Shown: positions 1 through 8,399, counted from the stretch's first letter. The stretch: DNA of 64,000 bases from JAABVY01 sp964496505 (GCA_964496505.1 CAZBZV010000011.1:8852-72851); one strand, 5' to 3'. Made by a program: numbers and translations. Notes: generated from the letters alone by a model not told the origin.

Positions 1-80
1 CGCACTTTCTCGATGTCCACATAATCGGAAATATTGCCTCCACATCCGCAGATAAAGGCGCCTATTTTGTCCAGCGTCAT
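1..80 (-). CDS. HdrA-like FAD/Fe-S protein, N-terminal fragment (runs off the window)
   Basis: Only the first 26 codons are inside the window. They read IGAFICGCGGNISDYVDIEK after a short MTLDK start. This matches the conserved beginning of heterodisulfide reductase subunit A and related proteins, where a 'GxFxCxCGxNI' segment opens the chain. The ATG overlaps the TGA of the upstream gene (ATGA, positions 77-80), so the two are almost certainly translated together. The upstream gene is itself an HdrA-type flavoprotein and an MvhD-like subunit lies before that, so this is probably another subunit of the same electron-transfer complex. The rest of the chain is not visible; whether it is a full HdrA or a shorter derivative cannot be judged. 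Confidence 0.7.
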   Translation of the reverse strand, partial: MTLDKIGAFICGCGGNISDYVDIEKV

Positions 81-2797
81 TTCCGCACCCCCTCCCTATT
101 CAAATATGCAGCGGCCTGAGCTGCTGCAGCTCCGGCATGCATGATGCTGTCGGGTATATCCCTGGAGGCCGAGGCTGCACCAGCAACGAAAACGCCATCA
201 ATACTTGTTTTGCATGGCTCGAGATCGGTGTCTATTTCATGAATAAATGGAATTTCCTCGCTCTCCAGACTCTTATTCTTGAAAAGACCGAGCGCCTCAG
301 TGTTAGGAAGTATGCCAATTGAGAGAACCACCAGGTCGTGTTCAGCCTTTTTAATTCCTCCCCCATTTAGCATATCTTCATAGTACAGAGCAAGATCCTG
401 ATTGGAGTTTTCCTCGATCCTCCCGATCCTGCCCTTTACAAAATAAATTCCCATGCCTTTTGCCTGCTCATAGAATTCATCATATCCCTTCCCGAACGCC
501 CTTATATCGATATAATAAATCGTGATGTCTGCAAGAGGCAGAGCGCCCATAGCAAGCTGGGCCTGTTTGAGGGAATACATGCAGCATATCTGTGAACAGA
601 GCCGATTCCCCACGCTTTCATCCCTTGAGCCGGTACACAGCACAAATGCTATATTCGAAGGCGTCTTGCCATCCGAGGGCCGCAACACGCTATTGTATGG
701 CCGTGTGGGTGCGAGAATGCGATCCATCTGCATGGCATCAATAACATTGGGAAATCGATCATAACCGTATGCCGCTTTTTTCCTCGGATCGAAAAGCTCG
801 AATCCTGTCGCCATAACCACAGCTCCCGCCTCGGTCTCCCTGTCCTCCTGTCGCATCTCAAAATGGATAGCATCCGCGGGACAGGCTGCGATACATTCAT
901 GGCATTCCGAGCATCCACCACAATCCAGACAGCGTCCGGCGCTGTAACGCGCCTCCTCCTCGCTCATTGTACCCTCAACCTCAAGCCCAATACCATTGCT
1001 CATCCGCTCATTTATCGGAATCTGCGGCAAAGGTACGGGATCGCGCCGGCTTATATCATTGCCCGATCTGCGTAAAACCTCCTCGGGCTGTATCATTGGA
1101 AGCCGCTGATCGAAGGTAACTCCCTCAAGGCTTTTTCCTGTAAGGAAACGGTCCATATAGAAGGCAGCCCTCTTACCCTGAGCAATCGCCTGTATTATCA
1201 TGGAGGGGCCGGTAACCACATCACCGCCTGCAAAAACTCCCGGTTCGGACGTTGCCAAGGTCTCCGGATTGGCAATGATCCTTTCATTCGAGGCCAGATT
1301 TACACATTTGGCGAACTCAGCGGTTTCCGGTCTTAGACCAATAGCCAAAATCACCATATCCGCTCTTTCGGTCTTTTCGCTGCCGTCGACCGGGATAGGA
1401 CGACGGCGTCCGCTTTCGTCGGGCAGGCCCAACTCCATATCGAGGCATTCTATAGCATTAAGGTGTCCATTGTTACTAATGAAACGAACCGGCATTTTAA
1501 GCTCGTTTAATTGCACTCCTTCATCAAGGGCGGCCTGGACTTCCCAGTCATGGGCGGGCATTTCTGCCCGACTACGGCGGTAGTAGATGCTCACCTTTTC
1601 GGCTTTTAGCCGCAGAGCGGTGCGGGCGGGGTCGATGGCGGAGTTGCCTCCGCCAATAATTACAATTCTTTTACCACTCAAATCATCTATATAGCCGGAT
1701 GCAGAGGCCTTCAGGAATGTCATACAATCCATTACGCCTTCCAAATTTTCTCCTGGCAGGTTCATGGAATAGCCTTTTAGCGTCCCCATACCAAGAAAGA
1801 TGGCATCAAAGCCCTGTTCCTTGATTTCTTTAACGGAAGAGACCTGCGAGTCAGTATGAATCTTCACGCCCAAAGCGGTAATGTTTTTAATGTCCCGGTC
1901 AACTATGGATTTGGGCAGCCGATATGGAGGGATGCCATAACGAAGCATACCGCCTGCCTGGGAAGCAGTCTCAAAGATTTCCACCCGGTGGCCTTTTTGT
2001 GCCAGGAAATAGGCCGCAGTAAGCCCGGCCGGGCCGGAACCTACCACAGCAGCGTTTTTGCCGGTAGATCTTTCAGGGGGAGCGTATTCCGGTTCGGGAT
2101 GACTGGCATAATACCTATCCACCATAAAGCGCTTTATACCTCGAATCGGCACCGCCCCCTCGCTCTCGGCGCGTGTGCACTTCTCCTCACAGGGCGCATA
2201 GCAGGCACGGCTCAGACTGCCCGGCAGAGGAGCATCCTCCATATGCAGATTAAAAGCTGCATCATATTTTCCTGCCCGCACAAGAGAGATATAACCATGG
2301 GCTTTGACTCCTGCGGGGCAGGCGTATGAACAGGGAGATAATCCCTGATGATCGATTATAGCCTTCTTGGGAACCGCCTGAGGAAAGGCAATGTGAGCTG
2401 CACGTCTTGCAATCAGATTCTTGTTGAACTGATCCGGTATAGCTACCGTGCAGGCCAGCTCACACTGGCCGCATCCGGTGCAGGCAGCAGCATCGATAAA
2501 TGTGGGTTTGCGATGCAGGTGGACGCGGAAGCTGCCGTCATCTTTGCGCTCGATTTCATCAACTTCCGAATACGGTAATATAATGATGTTTTCATGATTG
2601 GCTACTGCGGCCATCTTGGGTGTGGCAATGCAGCTGGCGCAGTCCAGGGTGGGAAACACCTTGCTCAGCAGCACCATTTTTCCACCAATGCTAGCCTCTT
2701 TTTCAACCAATAGAATCTTGTAGCCCATGTCACCCAGGGTCAGGCTGGTTTCCATACCGGCTATCCCGCCCCCTATTACAAGTGTGTCGTATCTCAT
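77..2797 (-). CDS. HdrA-type flavoprotein with an inserted GltD/NfnB-like NAD(P)-FAD module
   Basis: A 906-residue chimera. Residues 1-150 are the first part of HdrA: the FAD-binding GGGIAG at 9-14, the Cys pair of DCASC (53, 56) before TPKM, and a CTGCGQCELAC cluster motif at 106-116. Residues 150-580 resemble the small subunit of glutamate synthase or NfnB: Fe-S cysteines at 156, 160, 199, 203 and 207, a second dinucleotide fold at 252-258 (GSGPAGL), a pyridine-nucleotide fold at 382-389 (GGGNSAID) and a closing AGGDVVTGP. HdrA then resumes with clustered cysteines at 623-639 and the terminal FAD-binding half (VFVAGAA near 870). HdrA family members bifurcate electrons; the insert suggests NAD(P)H as a partner, but this is inference. 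It sits between MvhD-like and HdrA-like genes on one strand. Confidence 0.85.
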   Translation of the reverse strand: MRYDTLVIGGGIAGMETSLTLGDMGYKILLVEKEASIGGKMVLLSKVFPTLDCASCIATPKMAAVANHENIIILPYSEVDEIERKDDGSFRVHLHRKPTFIDAAACTGCGQCELACTVAIPDQFNKNLIARRAAHIAFPQAVPKKAIIDHQGLSPCSYACPAGVKAHGYISLVRAGKYDAAFNLHMEDAPLPGSLSRACYAPCEEKCTRAESEGAVPIRGIKRFMVDRYYASHPEPEYAPPERSTGKNAAVVGSGPAGLTAAYFLAQKGHRVEIFETASQAGGMLRYGIPPYRLPKSIVDRDIKNITALGVKIHTDSQVSSVKEIKEQGFDAIFLGMGTLKGYSMNLPGENLEGVMDCMTFLKASASGYIDDLSGKRIVIIGGGNSAIDPARTALRLKAEKVSIYYRRSRAEMPAHDWEVQAALDEGVQLNELKMPVRFISNNGHLNAIECLDMELGLPDESGRRRPIPVDGSEKTERADMVILAIGLRPETAEFAKCVNLASNERIIANPETLATSEPGVFAGGDVVTGPSMIIQAIAQGKRAAFYMDRFLTGKSLEGVTFDQRLPMIQPEEVLRRSGNDISRRDPVPLPQIPINERMSNGIGLEVEGTMSEEEARYSAGRCLDCGGCSECHECIAACPADAIHFEMRQEDRETEAGAVVMATGFELFDPRKKAAYGYDRFPNVIDAMQMDRILAPTRPYNSVLRPSDGKTPSNIAFVLCTGSRDESVGNRLCSQICCMYSLKQAQLAMGALPLADITIYYIDIRAFGKGYDEFYEQAKGMGIYFVKGRIGRIEENSNQDLALYYEDMLNGGGIKKAEHDLVVLSIGILPNTEALGLFKNKSLESEEIPFIHEIDTDLEPCKTSIDGVFVAGAASASRDIPDSIMHAGAAAAQAAAYLNREGVRK

Positions 2798-2807
2798 AAA
2801 GATTAAC

Positions 2808-3215
2808 CTACAATTCGCGCAATACCTTTTGAAATGAATTTATATTAGCCACAAAAGACTCTGCACAGACCGAGCATATTGCCGCCATTTTAAGCCGTCT
2901 GGGATCATATCCTTCCTTTTCAAGCAGTTCTTGAGTTTGCTTGAATATTTCACCTGTACGCCCGGTGCAGTCAGGTACATATGCACAGTCGGTCCCATCG
3001 GCCGCAATAAAAACGCCGTCAAAACCTTTTTTCAATGCATGCAGCACCCAGCGGGGATCTATACCCGAGGAACACGGCACGGCAATAACTCTGACTGAGG
3101 TCGAGTATCCCATATGTGAGCTTCCCGCAAGGTCTATACCCGGATCGGATATATTATTGGTAGAAAAAACTAAAACGGCGGGATCTGCTTTATTTTCATT
3201 TTCTCTCGAAGACAT
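2808..3215 (-). CDS. MvhD/FlpD-like hydrogenase iron-sulfur subunit
   Basis: A 135-residue protein of the methyl-viologen-reducing hydrogenase delta subunit family. In methanogens and many anaerobic bacteria this small Fe-S protein passes electrons between HdrA and a partner hydrogenase or dehydrogenase. After a weakly conserved 40-residue lead it shows RVIAVPCSSGIDPRWVLHAL, then GVFIAADGTDCAYVPDC and a C-terminal ICSVCAESF. The cysteines at 48, 77, 83, 114 and 117 are the likely cluster ligands. Its ATG overlaps the stop of the upstream tusA-like gene by one base (TAATG). Ten bases separate its stop from the HdrA-type gene that follows. The tight packing supports a single complex in which this subunit docks to the HdrA-type flavoprotein. 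Confidence 0.85.
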   Translation of the reverse strand: MSSRENENKADPAVLVFSTNNISDPGIDLAGSSHMGYSTSVRVIAVPCSSGIDPRWVLHALKKGFDGVFIAADGTDCAYVPDCTGRTGEIFKQTQELLEKEGYDPRRLKMAAICSVCAESFVANINSFQKVLREL

Positions 3216-3466
3216 TATTTGTTTCTCTTGACGAAGATTCTCCAGTATCCTGCTACAGATATATTTCCCAGATATTCATGCCCGACCTTATTTGCCCAAA
3301 GCGGGATATCATCATTGGTGCCCTCATCCGAGGAAAGCACCTCCATTACTCCGCCCATGGGCACCGATGCCATAGCCCGTTTGGCCTCCAGAAGCGGTCC
3401 CGGACAGGCCGTGCCTCGCGCATCAACAACTTTATCAACTTTCAATTCTTCTAGCTGGGTACTCAT
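3215..3466 (-). CDS. tusA: TusA/SirA-family sulfur carrier protein
   Basis: An 83-residue single-domain protein. The signature is DARGTACPGPLLEAKRAM, in which Cys21 of the CPGP motif carries a persulfide in TusA proteins. The remainder keeps the family's small alpha/beta fold, with the GGVMEVLSSDEGT strand-turn. TusA homologues relay sulfane sulfur to acceptors in tRNA thiolation, cofactor synthesis or dissimilatory sulfur metabolism. Here it sits between an Mrp ATPase and MvhD/HdrA genes, so a role in sulfur trafficking linked to an Hdr-type complex is more likely than tRNA thiolation; that is inference from context. The start is supported by an AAGGAGAG ribosome-binding site 5-8 bases before the ATG. 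Confidence 0.85.
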   Translation of the reverse strand: MSTQLEELKVDKVVDARGTACPGPLLEAKRAMASVPMGGVMEVLSSDEGTNDDIPLWANKVGHEYLGNISVAGYWRIFVKRNK

Positions 3467-3500
3467 TTTTCTCTCCTTTCGCTCTTGCCAATCTTGTTAA

Positions 3501-4316
3501 TTAATCATTAAATATTTTCTCGATTTTACTAGCTATTTCAATCAGTGCTACTGATATCTCAGAGTTGATATCCTCAAGCATAATCGGTCTGCCGGCATCT
3601 GCCATTTCACGTGCCTTGATGTCGATCGGCAATCTGCCCAGAAAGTGCGCATTCATTTGTTCAGCCTGCTTCTCACCCCCGCCTGAGCCGAACAGCTCGA
3701 TTCTTGCTCCACAGACAGGACATATTAAGCCTGCCATATTCTCGATCACATAGATTTCGGGCACTTTCATTTTTCGAGCCATGTTTATCGCTCTTGCGGA
3801 ATCTATGAGTGAAACCTCCTGGGGAGTCGTTACAATTATGGCTATTTCCGGTGACATCTTTTGGGCCAGACTGATAACTTCATCCCCCGTTCCGGGAGGC
3901 AGATCTGCAATCAGATAATCCAAATTGCCCCACTCGACGTCAGCGAGAAATTGATGCAATACTTTTGAACGCATTGGACCGCGCCAGATTACCGGCTGGT
4001 CAGGGCCAAGAAGACTTGCAATAGAGATCACCTTAAGATCGTAAGATATATGGGGGACTATCTTGCGATCATGTGTATGCAGCTCGCCCTTTATCCCAAG
4101 CATTTTGGGCACATCAGGACCGGTTACATCAGCATCAAGCAGTCCGGTTCTATAACCTCTGGCTTGAAGGGCAAAAGCCAGATTCACACTGATAGTAGTC
4201 TTGCCTACCCCGCCCTTGCCGCTGAAGACCAAAATCCTGTGCCTGATATTTCCTATGCTATTTGAAATAGCTTGATTCTCTATTTCAATCTGGTGCTTTT
4301 GATCTTCTGTTAGCAT
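3501..4316 (-). CDS. Mrp/NBP35 (ApbC-like) P-loop ATPase for Fe-S cluster delivery
   Basis: A 271-residue ATPase of the Mrp/ApbC family, which carries and transfers [4Fe-4S] clusters. Visible motifs are the deviant Walker A SGKGGVGKTT, the switch DADVTGPDVPKMLG, Walker B YLIADLPPGTGDE, and the cluster-bridging CPVCG late in the chain. I place the start at the ATG ending at 4316, because a GGAGG site (4324-4328) lies 7 bases upstream. A longer frame reaches 4427 but its 37 extra residues have no ribosome-binding site. The gene leads into tusA 34 bases later. In this neighbourhood of Fe-S flavoproteins it probably matures the HdrA/MvhD subunits. Confidence 0.88.
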   Translation of the reverse strand: MLTEDQKHQIEIENQAISNSIGNIRHRILVFSGKGGVGKTTISVNLAFALQARGYRTGLLDADVTGPDVPKMLGIKGELHTHDRKIVPHISYDLKVISIASLLGPDQPVIWRGPMRSKVLHQFLADVEWGNLDYLIADLPPGTGDEVISLAQKMSPEIAIIVTTPQEVSLIDSARAINMARKMKVPEIYVIENMAGLICPVCGARIELFGSGGGEKQAEQMNAHFLGRLPIDIKAREMADAGRPIMLEDINSEISVALIEIASKIEKIFND

Positions 4317-4524
4317 AAACAATCCTCCCGGAAAGCTGCCCGCATTTGCTGCTCTTAAAAAGTGCAATGCTTGTTCCAGTTGTTTTCCACCCGCCGATGA
4401 TTCCAATTCGGGACTTACATAGATCAATTGAAGAGATCTTCAGGATATATGAAGCTCGTTTGCCCGGAATATCATAAAGCCAGAATTATAATGGCGAAGA
4501 AGATCCCTTCAACCTAATCCGCCT

Positions 4525-4716
4525 TTAATCATTCCTCGTAAAGGCCAAATCGCGGCACCTCCAACATCCCTGGGTTGCAAATCCCTTTGCGGGATCGATA
4601 CCCTTGTCACAAAGCCATAGACAACCTTCCTCATCGCGGAATACTTTCATAGGCCTTGCACCGGGATGATAAATGCCATCGCCCAGAGTCGGCTTTTTGC
4701 TTTCTTCTTCTTGCAT
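4525..4716 (-). CDS. Small Cys-containing protein of unknown function (63 aa)
   Basis: I do not recognise a family. The 63-residue product has a conserved look: GDGIYHPGARPMKVFRDEEG in the first half, then four cysteines in LWLCDKGIDP and GCWRCRDLAF, spaced like a small zinc or Fe-S site. An AGGAGG site at 4725-4730 lies 8 bases before the ATG at 4716. A GTG at 4725 overlaps that site and is therefore unlikely. The gene is 208 bases upstream of the Mrp ATPase on the same strand, so it may open the Mrp-TusA-MvhD-HdrA cluster. That it is a real gene is supported by the strong ribosome-binding site and the patterned cysteines. Confidence 0.6.
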   Translation of the reverse strand: MQEEESKKPTLGDGIYHPGARPMKVFRDEEGCLWLCDKGIDPAKGFATQGCWRCRDLAFTRND

Positions 4717-5263
4717 CTCATTCACCTCCTATTCATGTTAATGGAGTGGAATTGATCAATGCAACAAATCCGCTGATGATTCATCTCCATCCGGTGTTTC
4801 CATAAAGCAAGAGCTATGCCAGCTATGGGAGTTGACTTAATTGTCTCGCTATCCCCTTGTAAATGAATCTATTGCGATGACTGCCTTTTTCTGGGATTAT
4901 AAAAAGCGACCCAATATTGGAACCAAATCATGCGATAATGCACGATTGTTTTTTGAATATTCGTGCAAATGCGCATTCTGCCGAGGAAAGCTTTGTAGTA
5001 CTTATAAGGAAATCTTGATTTAATCTTTTTACTTGCCCGCAAGCTTGTTTTCATAGTGATTAATGTTAGATAAAGCTAACTCAGAATTCATCAATTGTAT
5101 TCTGGATTTTTGACATATGCATTGTTGAAAAAAATAATATTGCAAATTCGCATGATTATTCTGAACTCTGTTCTCCTTGCTTATTCTTCCCGGTGACATA
5201 TCAGTATTATAAGTGCCACAAAAACATCAGCTTACGCTATCCAAATCATGCAATGCCTGTTTT
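4717..5263. other. Divergent intergenic region, AT-rich, no gene seen
   Basis: About 550 bases between the minus-strand Fe-S cluster and the plus-strand DUF2173 operon. Short open frames exist on both strands (for example around 4841-5054), but they lack ribosome-binding sites and recognisable protein features. The region should hold the promoter of the 63-residue gene; I could not single out a convincing one. The plus-strand promoter candidate follows at 5264. Confidence 0.5.
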
Positions 5264-5279
5264 TGGCATGCGGTCTGCG
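5264..5279 (+). promoter_or_regulatory. Sigma-54 (RpoN)-type -24/-12 promoter candidate
   Basis: The sequence TGGCATGCGGTCTGCG has the obligatory GG (5265-5266), exactly ten bases, then GC (5277-5278). It also matches most of the flanking TGGCAcG and tTGC consensus. Start of transcription would fall near 5290, about 35 bases before the DUF2173 ATG. Mismatches are the C of TGGCAC, the purine after the following G, the first T of TTGC and the final A/T. A sigma-54 activator is encoded elsewhere in this window (52085), so the organism uses this system. Confidence 0.5.
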
Positions 5280-5324
5280 TATTTGCTGTTCGGGGGAGGC
5301 AATGAATCAGGAAGGAGGCTAAAA

Positions 5325-5678
5325 ATGATAGGTCTTGACAGATTGATGAAGATCAAGGGAGTTGTTGCTGCCGGACAATTTTCCGAAGATGGAAAAATAA
5401 TTCGGCAGGTCGGTGAAATGCCCGAAGACCTCAGGGAAAGCGCCGAGCTTTGTGTAAAACAGAATCATACATGCCTGGATTTTCTGGATGTTCTTAATAA
5501 TCAGTCAACAAGGCAGTATGGTTCATTGGTTGGCTGGACAGTTTGGGGCAGCAAGTATTCTGTCGTGACAGTCGGCAATACGCGGGTCTTTGTTGAAACA
5601 AACCGGGCGGATTTCAATCAGCTCATGGTTGATCTTCTGGGTTCGGAGGCTACCGGACCGAGGATCGCAAATTATTAG
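5325..5678 (+). CDS. DUF2173 family protein (roadblock-like fold)
   Basis: A 117-residue protein matching what I recall of DUF2173: it begins MIGLDRLMKIKGVVAAGQF and ends with a SVVTVGNTRVFVETNRADFN segment before a short tail. Members are small roadblock-like proteins of unknown biochemical role, often found in sulfur- and metal-metabolising bacteria. The start at 5325 follows GGAAGGAGG at 5310-5318 by six bases; a frame extending to 5193 has no such site. It is the first gene of a plus-strand run with TrmO, a PF11449 transporter and a cupin, with gaps of 27-33 bases, and lies downstream of the sigma-54-like site. No catalytic motif is visible. Confidence 0.75.
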   Translation: MIGLDRLMKIKGVVAAGQFSEDGKIIRQVGEMPEDLRESAELCVKQNHTCLDFLDVLNNQSTRQYGSLVGWTVWGSKYSVVTVGNTRVFVETNRADFNQLMVDLLGSEATGPRIANY

Positions 5679-5711
5679 CGCATGGACTTAAGCGCACCGC
5701 AGAGGTTGGAA

Positions 5712-6164
5712 ATGGAAGCCATTAAATACAATCCAATTGGAATAATTCATTCGCCCTTTAAAGCGCCGGATGAAACTCCTTTGCAAACGAGAGTGTCGAA
5801 TGGAGCAAGAGGAGAAATAGAATTATTCCCTGAGTACATGGAGGGCCTTGAAGATCTCTATAAATTCTCGCACATAACCCTGATATATCATTTTCATCTG
5901 GCGGAACATCCGGAATTAATGGTCAAACCCACACACAGTGATTCGTGTCATGGTGTGTTCGCAACAAGAGCTCCGAGCCGTCCCAACTCGATTGGGATTT
6001 CTGTAGTAAGGCTCATAGAAATCTGCGGAAATATTCTACATATCGAAAATATCGATATTACGGATGGCACCCCTTTGCTGGATATAAAACCGTTCATTCC
6101 AATATTGGAACGACAATACGCAACAACTCTGGGATGGCTGGCGGATGAGTTTGATGGCGGTTAA
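5712..6164 (+). CDS. trmO: TrmO/TsaA-family tRNA (N6-threonylcarbamoyladenosine) methyltransferase
   Basis: A 150-residue single beta-barrel protein of the TsaA-like family. TrmO N6-methylates t6A37 of ACY-decoding tRNAs using S-adenosylmethionine. The N-terminus shows NPIGIIHSPFKAPDETPLQT, the centre HGVFATRAPSRPNSIGIS (the SAM-site signature, usually RSPxRPNPIG), and the end DGTPLLDIKPFIP. All three are family hallmarks. I chose the ATG at 5712 because an AGAGG site lies six bases upstream; a frame from 5682 has none. Bacterial family members sometimes lack the C-terminal domain found in E. coli TrmO, as here, and in such operons may act on another substrate, so the tRNA role is likely but not certain. 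Confidence 0.8.
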   Translation: MEAIKYNPIGIIHSPFKAPDETPLQTRVSNGARGEIELFPEYMEGLEDLYKFSHITLIYHFHLAEHPELMVKPTHSDSCHGVFATRAPSRPNSIGISVVRLIEICGNILHIENIDITDGTPLLDIKPFIPILERQYATTLGWLADEFDGG

Positions 6165-6192
6165 GGAGATTTATTCTCTGGAGGATTGACCC

Positions 6193-7215
6193 ATGGTCTT
6201 CTTAAATATTCTGGAAGAGTCATTGCTGATTACCGGTTTTGTCGGATTGATGATGCTGATAATCGAGTATCTCAATGTTAGGACCAGAGGAGCCTGGCAG
6301 GAGGGTTTGTATAGACACAAATGGATCCAATATATTGTAGCGGTGTTGCTTGGTGCAACGCCCGGATGTTTTGGCGCATTTGCGGTTGTTGCCATGTTCT
6401 CGCATCGAACAGTGACTTTTGGCGCGCTGGTAGCAGCCATGATAGCCACCAGCGGAGATGAAGCCTTTGTGATGTTTGCGATGTTTCCAGACAAGGCGTT
6501 ATTGTTGACCGCAGTTTTAATAGTAATCGGGCTGGCAGCCGGCTGGCTTACAGACCTCTTATGCACCAGAAAAAACATATTTAAGCTCAATGAGTTTTGT
6601 CAATTCGAACTGCATGATGCGGAGTATTGTGATGGTATTCCCGAAGAGAGTTTTGTAAAACAATGGGTGAGGCTGAATATATTCAGGGCATTTTTTTGTG
6701 CGGTTTTGTTGATTTTTATTGTGAGTGTACTGGCGGGAATAATCGGTCCCGATAAATGGAATTGGCAGCGGATAGCAGTCCTTGCTTTTGGAATAATCGG
6801 TTTCTTTATTGCCGCTTATGCTCCGGATCATTTCCTTAGGGTGCATCTTTGGAGACATGTTGTTCGCAGGCATATCCCCAGCATATTTCTATGGACCTTT
6901 GGCGCTCTTCTGGTATCATATTTCATAGTCGATCAACTTCATCTGGAAGAATCTATACAGGCAAATACTCTTATTGTAATTGTATTCGCTTCTCTGCTGG
7001 GAATTATCCCCGAATCCGGCCCGCATCTTTTGTTTGTAACCCTGTATGCTCAGGGCACCGTACCATTTGCCGTACTCCTGGCCAGTTCAATCGTCCAGGA
7101 TGGTCATGGTATGCTTCCGCTTCTGGCTCATTCCAGAAAGGGGTTTGTGCTTGTTAAGGCGATCAATTTAGTTTTGGGTCTGGCACTTGGTTTAATAGTC
7201 TATTTAATTTTATGA
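6193..7215 (+). CDS. Putative 10-TM heavy-metal exporter (PF11449 / ArsP_2-like)
   Basis: A 340-residue integral membrane protein with about ten hydrophobic segments in two blocks, 8-125 and 165-340, separated by a soluble stretch around 125-160. The repeated features LGATPGCFGAFAVV / ATSGDEAFVMFAMFPDKAL in the first half and LGIIPESGPHLLFVTLYAQG / SSIVQDGHGMLPLLAHSRK in the second are the internal repeat typical of this family, annotated as putative arsenic or manganese exporters. Acidic and His residues inside these segments (GDEA, QDGHG) could bind metal. A GGAGG at 6180-6184 precedes the ATG. It lies 28 bases after trmO and 27 before the cupin gene, in the same operon. The transported ion is unknown. 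Confidence 0.75.
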   Translation: MVFLNILEESLLITGFVGLMMLIIEYLNVRTRGAWQEGLYRHKWIQYIVAVLLGATPGCFGAFAVVAMFSHRTVTFGALVAAMIATSGDEAFVMFAMFPDKALLLTAVLIVIGLAAGWLTDLLCTRKNIFKLNEFCQFELHDAEYCDGIPEESFVKQWVRLNIFRAFFCAVLLIFIVSVLAGIIGPDKWNWQRIAVLAFGIIGFFIAAYAPDHFLRVHLWRHVVRRHIPSIFLWTFGALLVSYFIVDQLHLEESIQANTLIVIVFASLLGIIPESGPHLLFVTLYAQGTVPFAVLLASSIVQDGHGMLPLLAHSRKGFVLVKAINLVLGLALGLIVYLIL

Positions 7216-7242
7216 GACGGGGGTAGAAAGGAACTCACAAAA

Positions 7243-7578
7243 ATGAATGCAGTAAGTGTAAATACAAACGAGATAAAATGGCAGGGCGCTCAGGGCTATC
7301 CCGGCGGAACCGAGGAAAAGATTCTCAGTGTGGGAGGCACTGTCGCACCCCGTGTAACCATGTTGAAGTTTCCTCCCGGCTGGGAAATGGAGGCCCATTC
7401 GCATCGTTTTACCGAGCTTCATTATGTGCTCGAGGGTCAACTGGAGAGCGAGGGGAAGATCTATCCGGCAGGAACCTTTCGGATTATACCAAAGCACGTA
7501 GAACATGGTCCGTTTGGCTCGTCAACCGGAGCAGTCGTCATGGTTATCTGGTGTTCTCTGGCGGATGAGGACGCGTAG
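7243..7578 (+). CDS. Cupin-domain protein
   Basis: A 111-residue single-domain cupin. Motif 1 is seen in EMEAHSHRFTELHYVLEGQL, with His, His and Glu as probable metal ligands, and motif 2 in GTFRIIPKHVEHGPFGSS, with a further His. Such small cupins bind a metal and act as dioxygenase, isomerase or sensor domains; the sequence does not say which. It closes the DUF2173-trmO-exporter operon, starting 27 bases after the transporter stop. A weak AAAGGA site lies about ten bases upstream. Being next to a putative metal exporter suggests a metal-binding or small-molecule role, but this is inference. Confidence 0.75.
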   Translation: MNAVSVNTNEIKWQGAQGYPGGTEEKILSVGGTVAPRVTMLKFPPGWEMEAHSHRFTELHYVLEGQLESEGKIYPAGTFRIIPKHVEHGPFGSSTGAVVMVIWCSLADEDA

Positions 7579-8399
7579 AACAAAATAAAGAGATATCGGA
7601 TATAATTTATTTTATTCCCGCCGGATAACCAAAATATCCTGGCAATCCGATGCTTTAATTAGATGCCGGGGCATAATTTATCCATTCCGCATTTTCTATT
7701 ATCTAATTGATGAACCCGTCCTGTAGACCCAGTTTATTTTTGTGCCATAACGCAATATGTCCTAAAATCCAAGATAGCTATAAGCAAAAAGGGCACTATC
7801 CATGGGGGTGTTCAAAATAATAATCATTCAGAGTCTGGAAATTCGTTAGACTGGATAAGCTCTCCCATATCATTGTTCTAATGGAAGCCTCTACCCCTAA
7901 GACCTAAAATATCTATGATGTCGCGGATAAAAATCCGAATCAAAAAAGAACGACTTAAATTGTTATGACATAAGCCTTTGACGCAAGCTGGTGAATTTTT
8001 GATGATTACGCAATAATAATCTGTCTTTAATTAAACAAGGGAGTGAAGAACTCTTCACTCCCTTGTATCAGTGAGTTGGGGAATAACTCTCGGAATGACA
8101 CACATTCAGGTAACACCCTGAAAGACAACACATTTTTAAACGATAAAATACTCGAAAATTTAAAAATATGAGTGTTTGATCATATTCGAATTATCGACAA
8201 ATACAGTACAAACTGGTCGATACCAAATTAGTAGAATATCAACAAATCTCACCATATTGTTGTATTTATGACAAAATGGTTCGATAGCTGAGGGATTCCA
8301 TTAGAATTTTTGTCTGTCTGATTACGTTGATAGAATATGCATAATAAAAGCAAGTCAAATAAGAAATTGCAATCGCCCAGGCAGCAGTTCCGATTGTGA
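7579..8399. other. Long AT-rich non-coding stretch
   Basis: Roughly 820 bases with no convincing gene on either strand; stops are frequent in all frames. It contains one strong hairpin (listed separately) and leads into a PAS-domain relic at 8400. It may be decayed coding sequence, but I see no recognisable protein similarity in it. Confidence 0.5.
8035..8066. terminator. Strong hairpin, possible terminator
   Basis: ACAAGGGAGTGAAGA at 8035-8049 is perfectly complementary to 8052-8066, leaving a two-base centre. On the minus strand the stem is followed by the T-rich TTTAATTAAAG, which resembles an intrinsic terminator in that direction; on the plus strand no T-run follows. No gene abuts it directly, so it may be a relic. 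Confidence 0.4.

Noticed and set aside
4841..5054. Short frames on both strands between the Fe-S cluster and the DUF2173 operon
   Set aside because: AT-rich, no ribosome-binding site, no protein features; they overlap each other on opposite strands.
7637..7652. TGGCAATCCGATGC as a sigma-54 promoter
   Set aside because: Only nine bases separate GG and GC, and no gene follows on that strand for several hundred bases.
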